A stretch of DNA of 64,000 nucleotides. Source: DATEDA01 sp963744255. GTDB lineage: Bacteria; Pseudomonadota; Gammaproteobacteria; Burkholderiales; SG8-39. Shown piece by piece: positions 46,117 to 56,049 of this stretch (position 1 is its first letter; each line of letters opens with the position of its first letter). The notes below the pieces were generated by a model. That model was not told the DNA's origin, searched no databases, and saw only the letters and a list, made by a program, of their open reading frames with translations. The position numbers and the translations under genes were made by a program. The DNA is taken from contig CAVUSZ010000055.1 of the NCBI GenBank assembly GCA_963744255.1, forward strand, positions 34,247-98,246, read 5' to 3'.

Positions 46117-47223
46117 GTGGGTGAGTCTGCCAGAAAGCACGCGACAGTGAGGTTTCCGGATTCGGCCGGCGTGCGCGAGATCGATCTCTTCGACGAGGTG
46201 ATCGACGTGCGCTCGCCGTCGGAGTTCGCCGAGGATCACGTGCCTCGCGCCGCGAGCTTCCCCGTGCTCGACGACGCCGAACGCGCCAGGATCGGCCGGA
46301 TGTACAAGCAGGTCTCGCCGTTCGAGTCGAAGAAGCTCGGCGCCGCGCTCGTTTCCCGCAACATCGCCCGCCACCTCGAGGAGAGCTTCGCGCAGCGCGA
46401 CAAGGGCTGGCGGCCGCTCGTCTACTGCTGGCGTGGCGGCAAGCGCTCCGGCGCGATGACTCATGTCCTCCGCGAGATCGGCTGGCAGGCAGCGCAGCTC
46501 GAGGGCGGGTACAAGGCCTACCGGCGCGAGGTCGTCGCGCAGCTCGCGACGCAGCCGCGCGAGCTCCGTTATCTCGTGCTCTGCGGCGAGACGGGCAGCG
46601 CCAAGAGCCGGCTCCTCGAGGCGCTCGCCGCAGCGGGCGCCCAGGTGCTGGACCTCGAGCAGCTCGCCGCCCACCGCGGCTCCGTGCTCGGCAATCTCCC
46701 CGACGCGCCGCAGCCGACGCAGAAGGCGTTCGAGACCCGCCTGTGGGACAGTCTGCGGAAGCTCGACCCGCACCGACCGGTCTTCGTCGAGGCCGAGAGC
46801 AAGAAGATCGGACAGCTGCAGGTCCCGGATGCGCTCCTCGAGACCATGCGTGCCGCCGTGTGCGTGCGCGTCGAGGCGCCGCTCGAGGCGCGCGTGAGGT
46901 TCCTGATCGATGAGTACCGCCACTTCCTCGGCGATCCGGCCGCGCTCAAGGCGCAGCTCGACTGCCTGCTCGCCCTGCACGGACGCGAGGTGATCGCGCG
47001 GTGGCGGGGCGCCGCCGACCGCGGCGAGTGGTCGGCGCTCGTCGCCGACCTCCTCGAGAGCCACTACGATCCGGCCTATCGCCGCTCGACCGCCAGGAAC
47101 TACCCGGGCCTCGATGCGGGGCACGTCCTGCGCCCCGCCGACCTCGCGCCGCCCGCGATCGCACGCATGGCAGGCGAGCTGCTCACCCTCGCCGACCCCT
47201 CGCCAGCGGCTGCCAATGCATGA
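46117..47223 (+). CDS. selU: tRNA 2-selenouridine synthase MnmH/SelU
   Basis: 368 residues. The N-terminal rhodanese domain has catalytic Cys in YCWRGGKRS (about residue 107). A P-loop domain follows, with CGETGSAKSRLLEAL near 155 and YRHFLGDP near 265. It replaces sulfur by selenium in 2-thiouridine at wobble position 34 of certain tRNAs. GTG 46117 follows GGGAGG at 46102-46107, and the usual first residues (RFPDS) come soon after. Confidence 0.94.
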   Translation: MGESARKHATVRFPDSAGVREIDLFDEVIDVRSPSEFAEDHVPRAASFPVLDDAERARIGRMYKQVSPFESKKLGAALVSRNIARHLEESFAQRDKGWRPLVYCWRGGKRSGAMTHVLREIGWQAAQLEGGYKAYRREVVAQLATQPRELRYLVLCGETGSAKSRLLEALAAAGAQVLDLEQLAAHRGSVLGNLPDAPQPTQKAFETRLWDSLRKLDPHRPVFVEAESKKIGQLQVPDALLETMRAAVCVRVEAPLEARVRFLIDEYRHFLGDPAALKAQLDCLLALHGREVIARWRGAADRGEWSALVADLLESHYDPAYRRSTARNYPGLDAGHVLRPADLAPPAIARMAGELLTLADPSPAAANA

Positions 47224-47285
47224 GGCTCGATGCAGCGAGCGCAGGACAACGACTCCTCGCGCTCCATGCGTTGCAGCGGTGGGAT

Positions 47286-48209
47286 CTACATCTCGCCCAG
47301 CACGCGCAGGTGCTGGACCACGCTACGGCCGAGCGCGGATAGTGCGTACCCGCCTTCGAGCGTCGATACGATCCGCCCGCCCGCGTGCCGGTCGGCGATC
47401 GTCTTCACCTTCGCGGTGACCCAGGCGTAGTCCTGGTCGACGAGGCGCAGCATCGCCATGTCGTCCTCGACGTGCGCGTCGAACCCGGCCGAGAAGAAGA
47501 TCATCTGCGGCGCGAAATCCTCGAGCGCCGGGAGCCAGTAACGCTCCACCGCTTCGCGGAAACCCTGGCTGCCCGTCCCCGCCGCGAGCGGCACGTTGAC
47601 CATGTTCCGGGCGGGGTGATCGGTGCCGCTGTAGGGGTAGAAGGGGTGCTGGAACGTGCTCGCCATCAGGACGCGCTCGTCGTCGGAGAAGATCTCTTCG
47701 GTGCCGTTCCCGTGGTGCACGTCGAAATCGATGATCGCCACGCGCTCGAGCGCGTGCGCGCGAAGCGCGTGCATCGCGCCGACCGCGACGTTGTTGAAGA
47801 TGCAGAAGCCCATCGCGCGCGTGCGGGTCGCGTGGTGTCCCGGCGGGCGCACGCTGCAGAACGCGCTCTCGGCCGCGCCGCCCACCACGAGATCGGTCGC
47901 GAGCACCGCCGCGCCCGCAGCACGCAGCGCCGCGTCCCAGGTGCTCGGGTTCATCGCCGTGTCGGGATCGAGGTGCACGATCCCGCGCGCGGGCCGCGCC
48001 CGGCGGATCGCCTCGATGTAGTCATTCGGGTGGACGCGCGCCAGCTGCTCGACCGTCGCGAGCGGCGCATCGTGGTGCGCGAGATAGGGCGCGATCCCGG
48101 AGGCGATCAGCTGATCGTCGATGGCGGCGAGCCGCGCCGGGCTCTCCGGGTGGTAGGCCCCCATGTCATGCTTCATGCAGTCGCCATGGGTGATGAACGC
48201 TGTCGCCAT
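47286..48209 (-). CDS. Histone deacetylase-like amidohydrolase (acetoin utilisation/APAH family)
   Basis: 307 residues, class II HDAC fold. Zn and catalytic motifs are RPPGHHATRTRAMGFC (His pair), DFDVHHGNGTEEIF (Asp/His) and SAGFDAHVEDDM (Asp), ending LEGGYALSALG. It removes acetyl groups from protein Lys or polyamines. It stands alone on the minus strand between selU and moxR. The exact substrate is not known. Confidence 0.9.
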   Translation of the reverse strand: MATAFITHGDCMKHDMGAYHPESPARLAAIDDQLIASGIAPYLAHHDAPLATVEQLARVHPNDYIEAIRRARPARGIVHLDPDTAMNPSTWDAALRAAGAAVLATDLVVGGAAESAFCSVRPPGHHATRTRAMGFCIFNNVAVGAMHALRAHALERVAIIDFDVHHGNGTEEIFSDDERVLMASTFQHPFYPYSGTDHPARNMVNVPLAAGTGSQGFREAVERYWLPALEDFAPQMIFFSAGFDAHVEDDMAMLRLVDQDYAWVTAKVKTIADRHAGGRIVSTLEGGYALSALGRSVVQHLRVLGEM

Positions 48210-48303
48210 GAAAATTCCTCAATCCCCCCCGGATCCAATGGAAATCATAGCCGAACCGGGCATAAACTAAGGTTTGTTCTCAGGTCCCCAGCCTCGCCAC
48301 GGC

Positions 48304-49221
48304 ATGTCGTCGTCCCTCCAGCGCGTGATTCACCAGGCCGGCCGGGTCATCCTGGGGAAGGAGCGCCAGATCCGCATGGCGCTCGCGTGTCTGCTCGCGC
48401 GCGGCCATCTCCTCATCGAGGACCTGCCGGGCGTCGGCAAGACCACGCTCGCGCACGTGCTCGCGCGTTCGCTCGGCCTCGGCTTCCACCGCATCCAGTT
48501 CACGAGCGACATGCTCCCGGCCGACATTCTCGGCGTGTCGATCTACGACCGCGAGTCCGGCTCGTTCAAGTTCCACCCAGGGCCGATCTTCTCGCAGCTG
48601 ATTCTCGCCGACGAGGTGAATCGCGCGACGCCGAAGACCCAGTCGGCGCTGCTCGAGGCGATGGAGGAGCACCAGGTCACCGCCGAGGGCGAGACGCGGC
48701 GGCTGCCGGAGCCGTTCTTCGTCGTCGCGACGCAGAACCCGTCGCACCAGGTCGGCACGTTCCCGCTGCCCGAGTCGCAGCTCGACCGCTTCCAGATGCG
48801 CATCGAGCTCGGCTATCCCGACCGCGACGCCGAGCGCGCGCTGCTGCAGGGCGTCGAGCGCCGCGACATGATCGCGACCCTGGAGCCGTGCCTCAACCCC
48901 GGCGAGCTGGTCGAGCTCCAGCACCTGGTCAAGCGCGTACACGTTTCGCCCGCCCTCTTCGATTACATCCAGGCGATCACCGCCTACACGCGACGGTCGC
49001 CCGAGTACGTGACCGGATTGTCGCCGCGCGCCGCCCTCGCGCTCACCGCCTGCGCGCGCGCCTGGGCGCTGATCGAGGGCCGCGATCACGTCCTGCCCGA
49101 GGACGTGCAGGCGGTGCTCCCCGGTGTCGCCACCCACCGTCTGCACCCGGTGTTGAACGGGGTGCGGCGGACCAGCTCCGACATCGCCGTGGGGCTGCTC
49201 GAGGCGGTGCCCATCCCCTGA
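48304..49221 (+). CDS. MoxR-family AAA+ ATPase
   Basis: 305 residues. Walker A LPGVGKTTLAH (about 43-53), Walker B LADEVNRATPKTQSALLEAMEE and the sensor region FFVVATQNPSHQVGTFPLPESQ are typical of MoxR. It is a chaperone-like ATPase that usually works with the DUF58 protein encoded next. ATG 48304 fits the family; an upstream TTG at 48274 would add ten unlike residues. First gene of a five-gene envelope operon. Confidence 0.93.
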   Translation: MSSSLQRVIHQAGRVILGKERQIRMALACLLARGHLLIEDLPGVGKTTLAHVLARSLGLGFHRIQFTSDMLPADILGVSIYDRESGSFKFHPGPIFSQLILADEVNRATPKTQSALLEAMEEHQVTAEGETRRLPEPFFVVATQNPSHQVGTFPLPESQLDRFQMRIELGYPDRDAERALLQGVERRDMIATLEPCLNPGELVELQHLVKRVHVSPALFDYIQAITAYTRRSPEYVTGLSPRAALALTACARAWALIEGRDHVLPEDVQAVLPGVATHRLHPVLNGVRRTSSDIAVGLLEAVPIP

Positions 49222-49240
49222 GCGGCAAGCGGCTGGCCGC

Positions 49241-50218
49241 ATGAATCCGCGCGACCTGTTCTCCCGCTCCCAGGCCTACCAGTTCTGGCGGCTCTTCTCG
49301 GGCCGCGGCTCGCCCGAGCGCGGACCGGTGTTCCTCTCGCAGCGCCGGGTCTACATCCTGCCGACGGGACACGGCGTCCTCTTCGCGGCGGCCCTGCTGC
49401 TGATGCTGATCGGCTCGATCAACTACCAGCTCTCGCTCGGCTTCATCCTGACGTTCCTGCTCGCGGGCATGGGGATCGTCGCGATCCTCCACACGTATCG
49501 CAATCTCGCGCACCTCAGCGTGAGCGCCGGGCGCGTCGAGCCGGCGTTCGCCGGCGGCGCCGTTCGATTCCATCTCCATCTCGACAACGCGACCCGGTTC
49601 GACCGGGTGGCTGTCGATGCGCGCTGCGGCCCGTGCGGGGAAACCGTCGACGTGCCCGCGGGCGCCACCGCGAGCGCGACGCTCGTGTTGCCCGCCGAGC
49701 AGCGAGGATGGCTGCGACTGCCGCGCGTGACCGTCGAGACCCGTTACCCGGTCGGGCTCTTCCGCGCGTGGAGTTACGTTCAACCGGACACTCGTGCGCT
49801 CGTCTACCCGCGCCCGGACGACTCGTCCTTGCCGCTCCCGACCTTCGTTCCGGATCGCGGCGACGCCGCGCACTCCGGTGTCGGCAGCGATGACTTCGCC
49901 GGGCTGCGTCCCTACCAGCCCGGCGATTCGCCGCGCCATATCGCCTGGAAGTCGGCGGCGCGCGGCGAACACCTGCTGACCAAGGTGTTCACCGGGCGCG
50001 GTGCCGCGGAGCTGTGGCTCGATTTCAGCACCCTCCCCGCCGCGCTCGGCGTCGAGGGACGGCTCTCGCGGCTGACGCGTCAGGTGCTGCTCGCGGAAGA
50101 GACGCGCGTGGCGTACGGGCTGCGCCTGCCCGGATGCGAGCTCGGCCCCGATCTCGGCGAGAGCCATTGCGACGCGTGCCTGAAAGCCCTCGCGCTGTTC
50201 GCGCTTCCCGAGCGATGA
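49241..50218 (+). CDS. DUF58 domain protein (MoxR partner)
   Basis: 325 residues. Two membrane helices at about residues 45-90 (GVLFAAALLLMLIGSINYQLSLG, then FLLAGMGIVAILHTY), then a beta-rich part. The DUF58 motif DFAGLRPYQPGDSPRHIAWKSAARG lies near 220-245. It has a vWA-like fold and is expected to bind the ATPase. Stop overlaps the transglutaminase ATG. Confidence 0.9.
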   Translation: MNPRDLFSRSQAYQFWRLFSGRGSPERGPVFLSQRRVYILPTGHGVLFAAALLLMLIGSINYQLSLGFILTFLLAGMGIVAILHTYRNLAHLSVSAGRVEPAFAGGAVRFHLHLDNATRFDRVAVDARCGPCGETVDVPAGATASATLVLPAEQRGWLRLPRVTVETRYPVGLFRAWSYVQPDTRALVYPRPDDSSLPLPTFVPDRGDAAHSGVGSDDFAGLRPYQPGDSPRHIAWKSAARGEHLLTKVFTGRGAAELWLDFSTLPAALGVEGRLSRLTRQVLLAEETRVAYGLRLPGCELGPDLGESHCDACLKALALFALPER

Positions 50219-52158
50219 GCGCCGGCGTCGCGATCCCGTTTCCGGCGCTCGCCATCCTCCTCGGCGGGGTGGCGCTCGCGGCGGCGCCGCACGCCCCGCG
50301 CCTGCCGTGGTGGGTCACGGTCCTGGGCACGGCGATGCTCGGATGGCGCGCCTGGGCGGGATGGAAGAACGAGCGCCTGCCGCGGCGCTGGCTCCTCGCC
50401 GTGCTGGTGCTGGTCGGCATGGCCGGCGTGTACCTCACCTTCCGCACCATCTTCGGACGCGACGCAGGCGTGACGCTGCTCGTGCTGTTCCTGTCGCTCA
50501 AGCTGATGGAGACCAGGGAACGCCGCGACGCGGTCGTGGTGACCTTCCTCTGCTACTTTCTCGCGCTCACCAACTTCTTCTACAGCGAGTCGATGCTCAC
50601 CGCCGCGATGATGCTCGCGACGGTGCTCGCGCTCACCACCGGACTCGTCGGCGTCAACGGGCCGCGGCGGCCGGTCCGCGAGAGCGGCCGCGTCGCGGGG
50701 GTGCTGCTCGCGCAAGGCGTGCCCGTCATGGTGTGCCTGTTCTTCCTCTTTCCGCGCGTCCAGGGCCCGATGTGGGGCATGCCGACCGACGCGTTTGGAG
50801 GCACCACCGGGCTGTCGGACTCGATGACGCCGGGGAACATCAGCCTGCTGTCGCAGTCGGACGCAGTCGCGTTCCGCGCGAGCTTCGCCGACGGCGCGCC
50901 CGAGCGCAAGCGTCTCTACTGGCGCGGTCCGGTGTTCTGGCAGTTCGACGGCCGCACCTGGCGGTCGGGGGAGGTCCGCGTATCCGATTACTCGAGCTTC
51001 GAGCCGCTCGGCAGCCCGATCACCTACACCGTGACGCTCGAGCCGCACGAGCGGCAGTGGCTGTTCGCGCTCGAGATGCCGGGGCGGGTACCGGCCGGTG
51101 CGGGCGTGACCGGCGACTTCCAGCTGCTCTCCCGCCGCCCGGTGATGACGCGGCAGCGCTATGAGATGAGCTCGTTTCTGCAGTACCGGGCGACCGGCGG
51201 CTCGACGCCGGCGGAGCTCGCCGCGGCACGGCTGCTCCCCGCGGGGTTCAATCCACGCACGGTCGCGCTTGCGCAGAGCTGGCGCCGCGAGCTTGGCACC
51301 GATGAGCGCGTGCTGGCGCACGCCATCGACTGGTTCCGGCGCGCCGGGCTCGGGTACACGCTCGCGCCGCCGCTGCTCGGCCGCGACTCGGTCGACGAGT
51401 TCCTGTTCGGCACGAAGCAGGGCTTTTGCGAGCACTTCTCGTCGGCCTTCGCGGTGATGATGCGCGCTGCCGGAGTTCCGACACGCATCGTTACCGGCTA
51501 CCAGGGCGGCGAGATCAATCCCGTGGACGGTTACATGATCGTTCGCCAGTCGGACGCGCACGCCTGGGCCGAGGTTTGGATCGCGGCGGAGGGCTGGGTC
51601 CGCGTCGACCCGACGGCGGCGGCAATCCCGGTACGCGTCGAGTCGGGGCTCGCCGCAGCGGTCCCGCGCGGCGACCCGCTCCCGTTCCTCGTGCGGGCGG
51701 ACCTGTCCTGGCTGCGCGCCTTGCGTTTCAACTGGGAGGCGCTGGCGAACTACTGGAACCAGTGGGTCGTCGGCTACAACGTCGAGCGCCAGCGCGAGCT
51801 GCTGCTGCGGCTGGGGATGCCATCGCCGTCGTGGGAGAAGCTGGCGATGGCGCTTTTCTGGCTGGTGGGGCTCGTCGTCGCCGTCTTCTCGCTCTGGATG
51901 CTGCGCCGCGCGCGCGAACAGGATCCGGTGGTGCGCGCGTGGCGGCGCTTCTGCCGCAAGCTCGCGCGCCGCGGCACCCGTCGCGGCGCGGCCGAGGGGC
52001 CGCGGGCGTTCGCCGAACGCGCTGCATCCGAGCAACCCCACGTCGCCCCGGACGTGACGGAGATCGGCGATCTTTACGTGCGCCTGCGCTACGGCGCTGC
52101 GCCCGACCCGCTGAGCCTCGCCCTCCTGCGCCAGCGCGTGCGCGAATTCAAAGTCTGA
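50215..52158 (+). CDS. TgpA-type membrane transglutaminase-like protein
   Basis: 647 residues. About six membrane helices at the N-terminus (residues 5-180), then a periplasmic transglutaminase domain. Triad: Cys in GFCEHFSSAF (about 403), His in DAHAWAEVW (about 448) and Asp in VDPTAAA (about 464). A further membrane helix near 550 and a DUF4129-like tail follow. Pseudomonas TgpA is essential and of this type. Overlaps the next gene by 1 bp in TGATG. Confidence 0.93.
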   Translation: MSAGVAIPFPALAILLGGVALAAAPHAPRLPWWVTVLGTAMLGWRAWAGWKNERLPRRWLLAVLVLVGMAGVYLTFRTIFGRDAGVTLLVLFLSLKLMETRERRDAVVVTFLCYFLALTNFFYSESMLTAAMMLATVLALTTGLVGVNGPRRPVRESGRVAGVLLAQGVPVMVCLFFLFPRVQGPMWGMPTDAFGGTTGLSDSMTPGNISLLSQSDAVAFRASFADGAPERKRLYWRGPVFWQFDGRTWRSGEVRVSDYSSFEPLGSPITYTVTLEPHERQWLFALEMPGRVPAGAGVTGDFQLLSRRPVMTRQRYEMSSFLQYRATGGSTPAELAAARLLPAGFNPRTVALAQSWRRELGTDERVLAHAIDWFRRAGLGYTLAPPLLGRDSVDEFLFGTKQGFCEHFSSAFAVMMRAAGVPTRIVTGYQGGEINPVDGYMIVRQSDAHAWAEVWIAAEGWVRVDPTAAAIPVRVESGLAAAVPRGDPLPFLVRADLSWLRALRFNWEALANYWNQWVVGYNVERQRELLLRLGMPSPSWEKLAMALFWLVGLVVAVFSLWMLRRAREQDPVVRAWRRFCRKLARRGTRRGAAEGPRAFAERAASEQPHVAPDVTEIGDLYVRLRYGAAPDPLSLALLRQRVREFKV

Positions 52159-53148
52159 TGAGCCGCCGTTGGTTCGCCGCGGCGGGTTTCGCCGTTGCGC
52201 TCGCCGCACCGTGCGCCGCGCAGACTTACGCCGACCGCGACGAGGTCCGCGCGTTCGCCGCCGAGATGGTCGAGCGGCACGGGTTTCGCCCCGGCGAGCT
52301 CGAGCGCGTGCTGGCCGGGGCGCGCTATCTCGACTCGGTCGTGACGCTCATGACGCCCCTGAAGACCGGGGAACGCTCGTGGCAGACCTACCGCGCCAAC
52401 TTCCTCAACCCGCGGCGCGTCGAGGCTGGCGCGGCGTTCTGGCGCCGCCACGCCACGACGCTCGACCGGGCGGCGACCGCCTACGGCGTACCGCCGGAGA
52501 TCGTGGTCGCGATCATCGGCGTCGAGACCGAGTACGGCCGCAACACCGGCAGCTTTCGCGTGCTCGATGCGCTCGCCACGCTCGCATTCGACTACCCGCG
52601 GCGCGCCGAGTACTTCCGCTCAGAGCTCGAGCAGTTCCTGCTCTTGGCCCGCGAGTCGCGGTCCGACGCCGCAAGCTTCCGCGGCTCCTACGCCGGTGCG
52701 ATCGGCATCCCGCAGTTCATGCCGGGCAGCATCCGCCGCTACGCGGTCGACTTCGACGGCGACGGCCGGCTCGATCTCCGTGCGAGCGCGGCCGACGCGA
52801 TCGGCAGCGTCGCCAACTTCCTCGCCCAGCACGGTTGGCTCGCAGGCGCTGTCGATGGCGGTGCCGGCGGAGGTCACCGGCGAGCGCTACCGGCTGCTCG
52901 TGGACGGCGGCGTGGACCCGGTTTACCGCGCCGGGGAGCTGCGCGAGGCGAACGTCGTGTTCGACGAGGCGGTCGGCGAGGAGACGCCGAGCGTATTGAT
53001 CGAGCTCGAGACGCCCGGCGCGCAGAGCGAGTACCTCGTGGCGCTACAGAACTTCTACGTTCTCACCCGCTACAACCGCTCGAGCTTCTACGCGGCGGCG
53101 GTGCGGGAGCTTGCCGCGGAGGTGAAGGCCGCTTACGCTCCGCGCTGA
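52158..53148 (+). CDS. mltB: Lytic murein transglycosylase B, MltB (one frame break)
   Basis: About 329 residues. A Sec signal ends near PCAAQ (residue 21). The catalytic Glu is in IIGVETEYGRNTG (about residue 120), and the SYAGAIGIPQFMPGSIRRYAVDFDGDG region is diagnostic. The frame breaks at about 52854: skipping one G continues MAVPAEVTGERYRLLVDGG, then the NFYVLTRYNRSSFYA ending common to the family, and stops at TGA 53146-53148. The span is 3n+1. It cuts peptidoglycan to 1,6-anhydro-muropeptides in the periplasm. Confidence 0.9.
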
Positions 53149-53168
53149 TCACCGCACGGAGAGCTCCG

Positions 53169-53672
53169 ATGGCCGAGCCGCTGAGGATCCGCATCGCCAC
53201 GCGCGCCGACGTCCCGGTGCTGCTCGAACTGATCCGCGGGCTCGCCGAGTACGAGAAGCTCACCCACCTCGTCGCGGCGGACGAAGCGCTGCTCGAGCGG
53301 GAGCTCTTCGCGCCGGGAAGCCACGTCGAGGCGGTTCTCGGCTTCGCCGGCGACTTCGCAGTCGGGTTCGCCGTCTACTTCCACAACTTCTCGACGTTCC
53401 TCGGGCGCAAGGGGCTCTATCTCGAGGATCTCTTCGTGCGCCCGGATCAGCGCGGGCGCGGCTACGGCCGCGCGCTGCTGCTCCACGTCGCGCGCATCGC
53501 GCACGAACGCGGGTGCGGACGCTTCGAGTGGATGGCGCTGGATTGGAACGAACCGGCGATCCGCTTCTACAAGGCGCTCGGTGCGGCGGAGTTGCCGGAG
53601 TGGCGGCTGTTCCGCGTCACGGGCGAGGCGCTGGCGCACCTCGCTGCGCTCTCTCCCGATCCTGCCCGGTAG
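53169..53672 (+). CDS. GNAT-family N-acetyltransferase
   Basis: 167 residues. The acetyl-CoA-binding motif RPDQRGRGYGRALL (about 97-110) and LEDLFVRP just before it are canonical. EYEKL in the N-terminal part and WNEPAIRFYKALGA match the spermidine/thialysine acetyltransferase branch. Substrate uncertain; diamine or thialysine is likely. ATG 53169 follows GGAGAG. Last gene of the moxR operon. Confidence 0.89.
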   Translation: MAEPLRIRIATRADVPVLLELIRGLAEYEKLTHLVAADEALLERELFAPGSHVEAVLGFAGDFAVGFAVYFHNFSTFLGRKGLYLEDLFVRPDQRGRGYGRALLLHVARIAHERGCGRFEWMALDWNEPAIRFYKALGAAELPEWRLFRVTGEALAHLAALSPDPAR

Positions 53673-53901
53673 AGGATTTGCGTCCTCGGAAAGCCGTGCA
53701 TGAACGATCGCCGGGATCGTCTCGCGGTGAGGGCTTGGACGAAGCGAGGAGCTGATACCGGGAATACTCCGGACACCGCGTCTCGGGCGCTCACCGGCAG
53801 TTGGCGAAGGGCGGCGTACGGCCAGGTGGAGACATTGACGGTGGTGCAAGACGGCCCTTCCGAGCGGCAGGTTAAGATGCCATAGCGGCTATTCGCCGCG
53901 G

Positions 53902-54021
53902 TGTGGCGCCGAGATGCGCATCATCGCCTTCCTCACCGAGGCGCCGAGTGTGCGCCAAATCCTCGCGCGCCTGGGCGAACCGACACCGGATTACGAATTC
54001 GATCAGCGCATCGCGTGGTAA
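53902..54021 (+). pseudogene. C-terminal remnant of an IS91-family transposase
   Basis: TGT GGC GCC GAG then ATG at 53914 encodes CGAEMRIIAFLTEAPSVRQI and LARLGEPT. This matches the last part of IS91-type transposases, just after the CxxCG zinc turn. It stops at TAA 54019-54021 after DYEFDQRIAW. Everything before the Cys is missing. It marks the left edge of the accessory island. The 229 bp before it and 261 bp after it hold nothing I recognise. Confidence 0.6.
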
Positions 54022-54282
54022 GGACAGCTTGACGAGGCTCCGATCTCGCTCGTCGGGGACCGCTCGTGCCTGGGGCCCTCAGGCCGACCTTCTGCAGCCG
54101 GTCGTGTGACCCCAGCCAGGGCGCGGCTGGCGATTCTTGCCATTTCTCAGGGCCGCTCAACACGAAATTCCCCATTGACCAACGGCTGACGGCGAAGAGA
54201 TAATTTCTGAAGTGCCGTTGGAATTCCTGTCCTTTGACACACATGGCTCGACATGGAGCGATCGCTTCAAAGGAGTCAAACG

Positions 54283-55119
54283 ATGACCACCATAACCACG
54301 CACGACGGCGTCGAAATTTTCTACAAGGACTGGGGCCCGAAGGACGCACAGCCCATCGTCTTCCATCACGGATGGCCACTGACCGCCGACGATTGGGATA
54401 CCCAGATGCTTTATTTCCTATCTAAGGGCTATCGCGTCATCGCGCATGACCGCCGCGGGCACGGCCGCTCGACGCAGGTCAGCGACGGTCATGACATGGA
54501 TCACTATGCTGCGGACACCTCCGCGGTTGTTGAGCATCTCGATCTCAAGAATGCCGTGCACGTAGGCCATTCGACTGGCGGCGGGCAGGCCACGCGCTAT
54601 GTCGCCCGCTACGGTCAGCCACAGGGTCGCGTCGCGAAGCTGGTGCTGATCGGCGCCGTGCCCCCGATCATGGTGAAGACTGCTGCCAATCCTGGTGGTC
54701 TACCGATCGAGGCATTCGATGGCCTGCGCCAGCAGCTCGCCGCCAACCGGTCGCAGTTCTATATCGATCTGCCGACCGGCCCCTTCTACAGCTTCAACCG
54801 GCCCGGCGCGACGCCGTCGCAGCCGATCATATTGAACTGGTGGCGCCAAGGGATGATGGGCGGGGCGAAGGCGCACTACGATGGCATCAAGGCTTTCTCG
54901 GAGACGGATTTCACGGAGGACCTGAAGGTCATCACCGTCCCGACGCTCGTGATGCACGGCGACGACGACCAGATCGTGCCGATCGCCGATTCCGCGCCCC
55001 TCTCGGCCAAGCTGCTCAAGAACAGCACGCTGAAGATCTATGAGAAGTTCCCACACGGCATGTGCACGACGCACGCTGAGGTCGTGAACCCGGACCTGCT
55101 AGCCTTCATCAAGCAGTGA
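54283..55119 (+). CDS. Alpha/beta hydrolase, non-haem chloroperoxidase/arylesterase type
   Basis: 278 residues. The oxyanion motif HHGWPLTADDWD and nucleophile elbow GHSTGGGQATRYVARY (Ser about 99) match bacterial perhydrolases and esterases; MHGDDDQIVPI gives the Asp and FPHGMC the His. ATG 54283 follows AAAGGAG. No signal peptide. Codon choice is a little less GC-biased than in the core genes. Members of this group make peracids or hydrolyse esters. Confidence 0.9.
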   Translation: MTTITTHDGVEIFYKDWGPKDAQPIVFHHGWPLTADDWDTQMLYFLSKGYRVIAHDRRGHGRSTQVSDGHDMDHYAADTSAVVEHLDLKNAVHVGHSTGGGQATRYVARYGQPQGRVAKLVLIGAVPPIMVKTAANPGGLPIEAFDGLRQQLAANRSQFYIDLPTGPFYSFNRPGATPSQPIILNWWRQGMMGGAKAHYDGIKAFSETDFTEDLKVITVPTLVMHGDDDQIVPIADSAPLSAKLLKNSTLKIYEKFPHGMCTTHAEVVNPDLLAFIKQ

Positions 55120-55218
55120 GAATCAAGACCGCAAGGGCGTGCACAGCCGCTTGACGCGAAGAGGCTGAGCACGCCCGAGCCTCTCGTATCGCTAACAGAT
55201 TCGCGTTCGGAGGAAAAA

Positions 55219-55971
55219 ATGAAGATCGTCGTAATCGGAGGCACGGGGCTTATCGGCTCGAAGACCGTCGCCATTCTGCGCCAGGGCGGCCACGAGGTCG
55301 TCGCCGCCTCGCCCAATACCGGCGTCAACACCATCACCGGCGAGGGGCTCAAAGAGGTCATGGCCGGCACGCAGGTGGTGATCGACCTCGCCAATTCGCC
55401 CTCATTTGAAGACAGGGCGGTGCTGGAATTCTTCGAGACCTCCGGCCGCAATCTTCTCGCGGCGGAGGCCGCAGCCGGCGTGCGGCACCATGTCGCGCTC
55501 TCCATCGTCGGAACGGACCGGAGCGACAATGGCTATTTCCGCGCCAAGGTCGCCCAAGAGAAGCTGATCGAGACCTCCGGTATCCCCTACACCATCATCC
55601 GCTCGACCCAGTTCCTGGATTTCCTCGGCCGCATCGCCGATTCAAGTGCGGATGGAAACATGGTCAGGCTTTCGCCCGGCCTGTTCCAGCCCATCGCGGC
55701 GGACGATGTTGCTGCCATCGTTGCCGATGTGGCGCTCGCGGCGCCGCGAAACGGCATCGTCGAGATCGCCGGCCCGGAACGCGCACCGTTCAACGAAATC
55801 GTCGCCCGCTATCTGAAGGCGGTCGGCGACCCGCGCGAGGTCGTGAGCGACCCCGAAGCCCGATACTTCGGCGGCCGGGTCGAGGAGCGCTCGCTGGTGC
55901 CGTTGGGCGAAGCGCGCCTCGGCCGCATCGGTTTCGACGAATGGCTCCGCCGCTCACAGGTAAGAGCCTGA
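55219..55971 (+). CDS. NAD(P)-dependent atypical SDR, NmrA-like
   Basis: 250 residues. The GGTGLIGSKT Rossmann loop (about 7-16) and NLLAAEAAAGVRHHVALSIVG match NAD(P)-binding NmrA/SDR_a proteins, and VAQEKLIETSGIPYTIIRSTQFLDF is a typical middle. They act as redox-sensing regulators or reductases. ATG 55219 follows GGAGGA. Its last 340 bp are duplicated downstream at 57673-58012. Confidence 0.87.
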   Translation: MKIVVIGGTGLIGSKTVAILRQGGHEVVAASPNTGVNTITGEGLKEVMAGTQVVIDLANSPSFEDRAVLEFFETSGRNLLAAEAAAGVRHHVALSIVGTDRSDNGYFRAKVAQEKLIETSGIPYTIIRSTQFLDFLGRIADSSADGNMVRLSPGLFQPIAADDVAAIVADVALAAPRNGIVEIAGPERAPFNEIVARYLKAVGDPREVVSDPEARYFGGRVEERSLVPLGEARLGRIGFDEWLRRSQVRA

Positions 55972-56018
55972 TCTTGCATCCGAGGTTACGCTCAGGGATC
56001 TCACCCGCTGGCGCGAGC
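55632..56018 (+). repeat. Left copy of a tandem segmental duplication (SDR 3' end and following spacer)
   Basis: The 340 coding bases 55632-55971 match 57673-58012 with 13 mismatches by eye (about 96 per cent) and no gaps. Similarity continues into the spacer to about 56018, where it fades. The downstream genes are both cupins, so the copied unit was probably SDR plus cupin. Confidence 0.9.
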
Positions 56019-56049
56019 GGGTCCCGGGCGACGAACGAAGGAGGCGACT

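Noticed and set aside
53700..53885. Small open frame of 61 codons after the GNAT gene
   Set aside because: No ribosome site, no family resemblance and odd composition; more likely non-coding.
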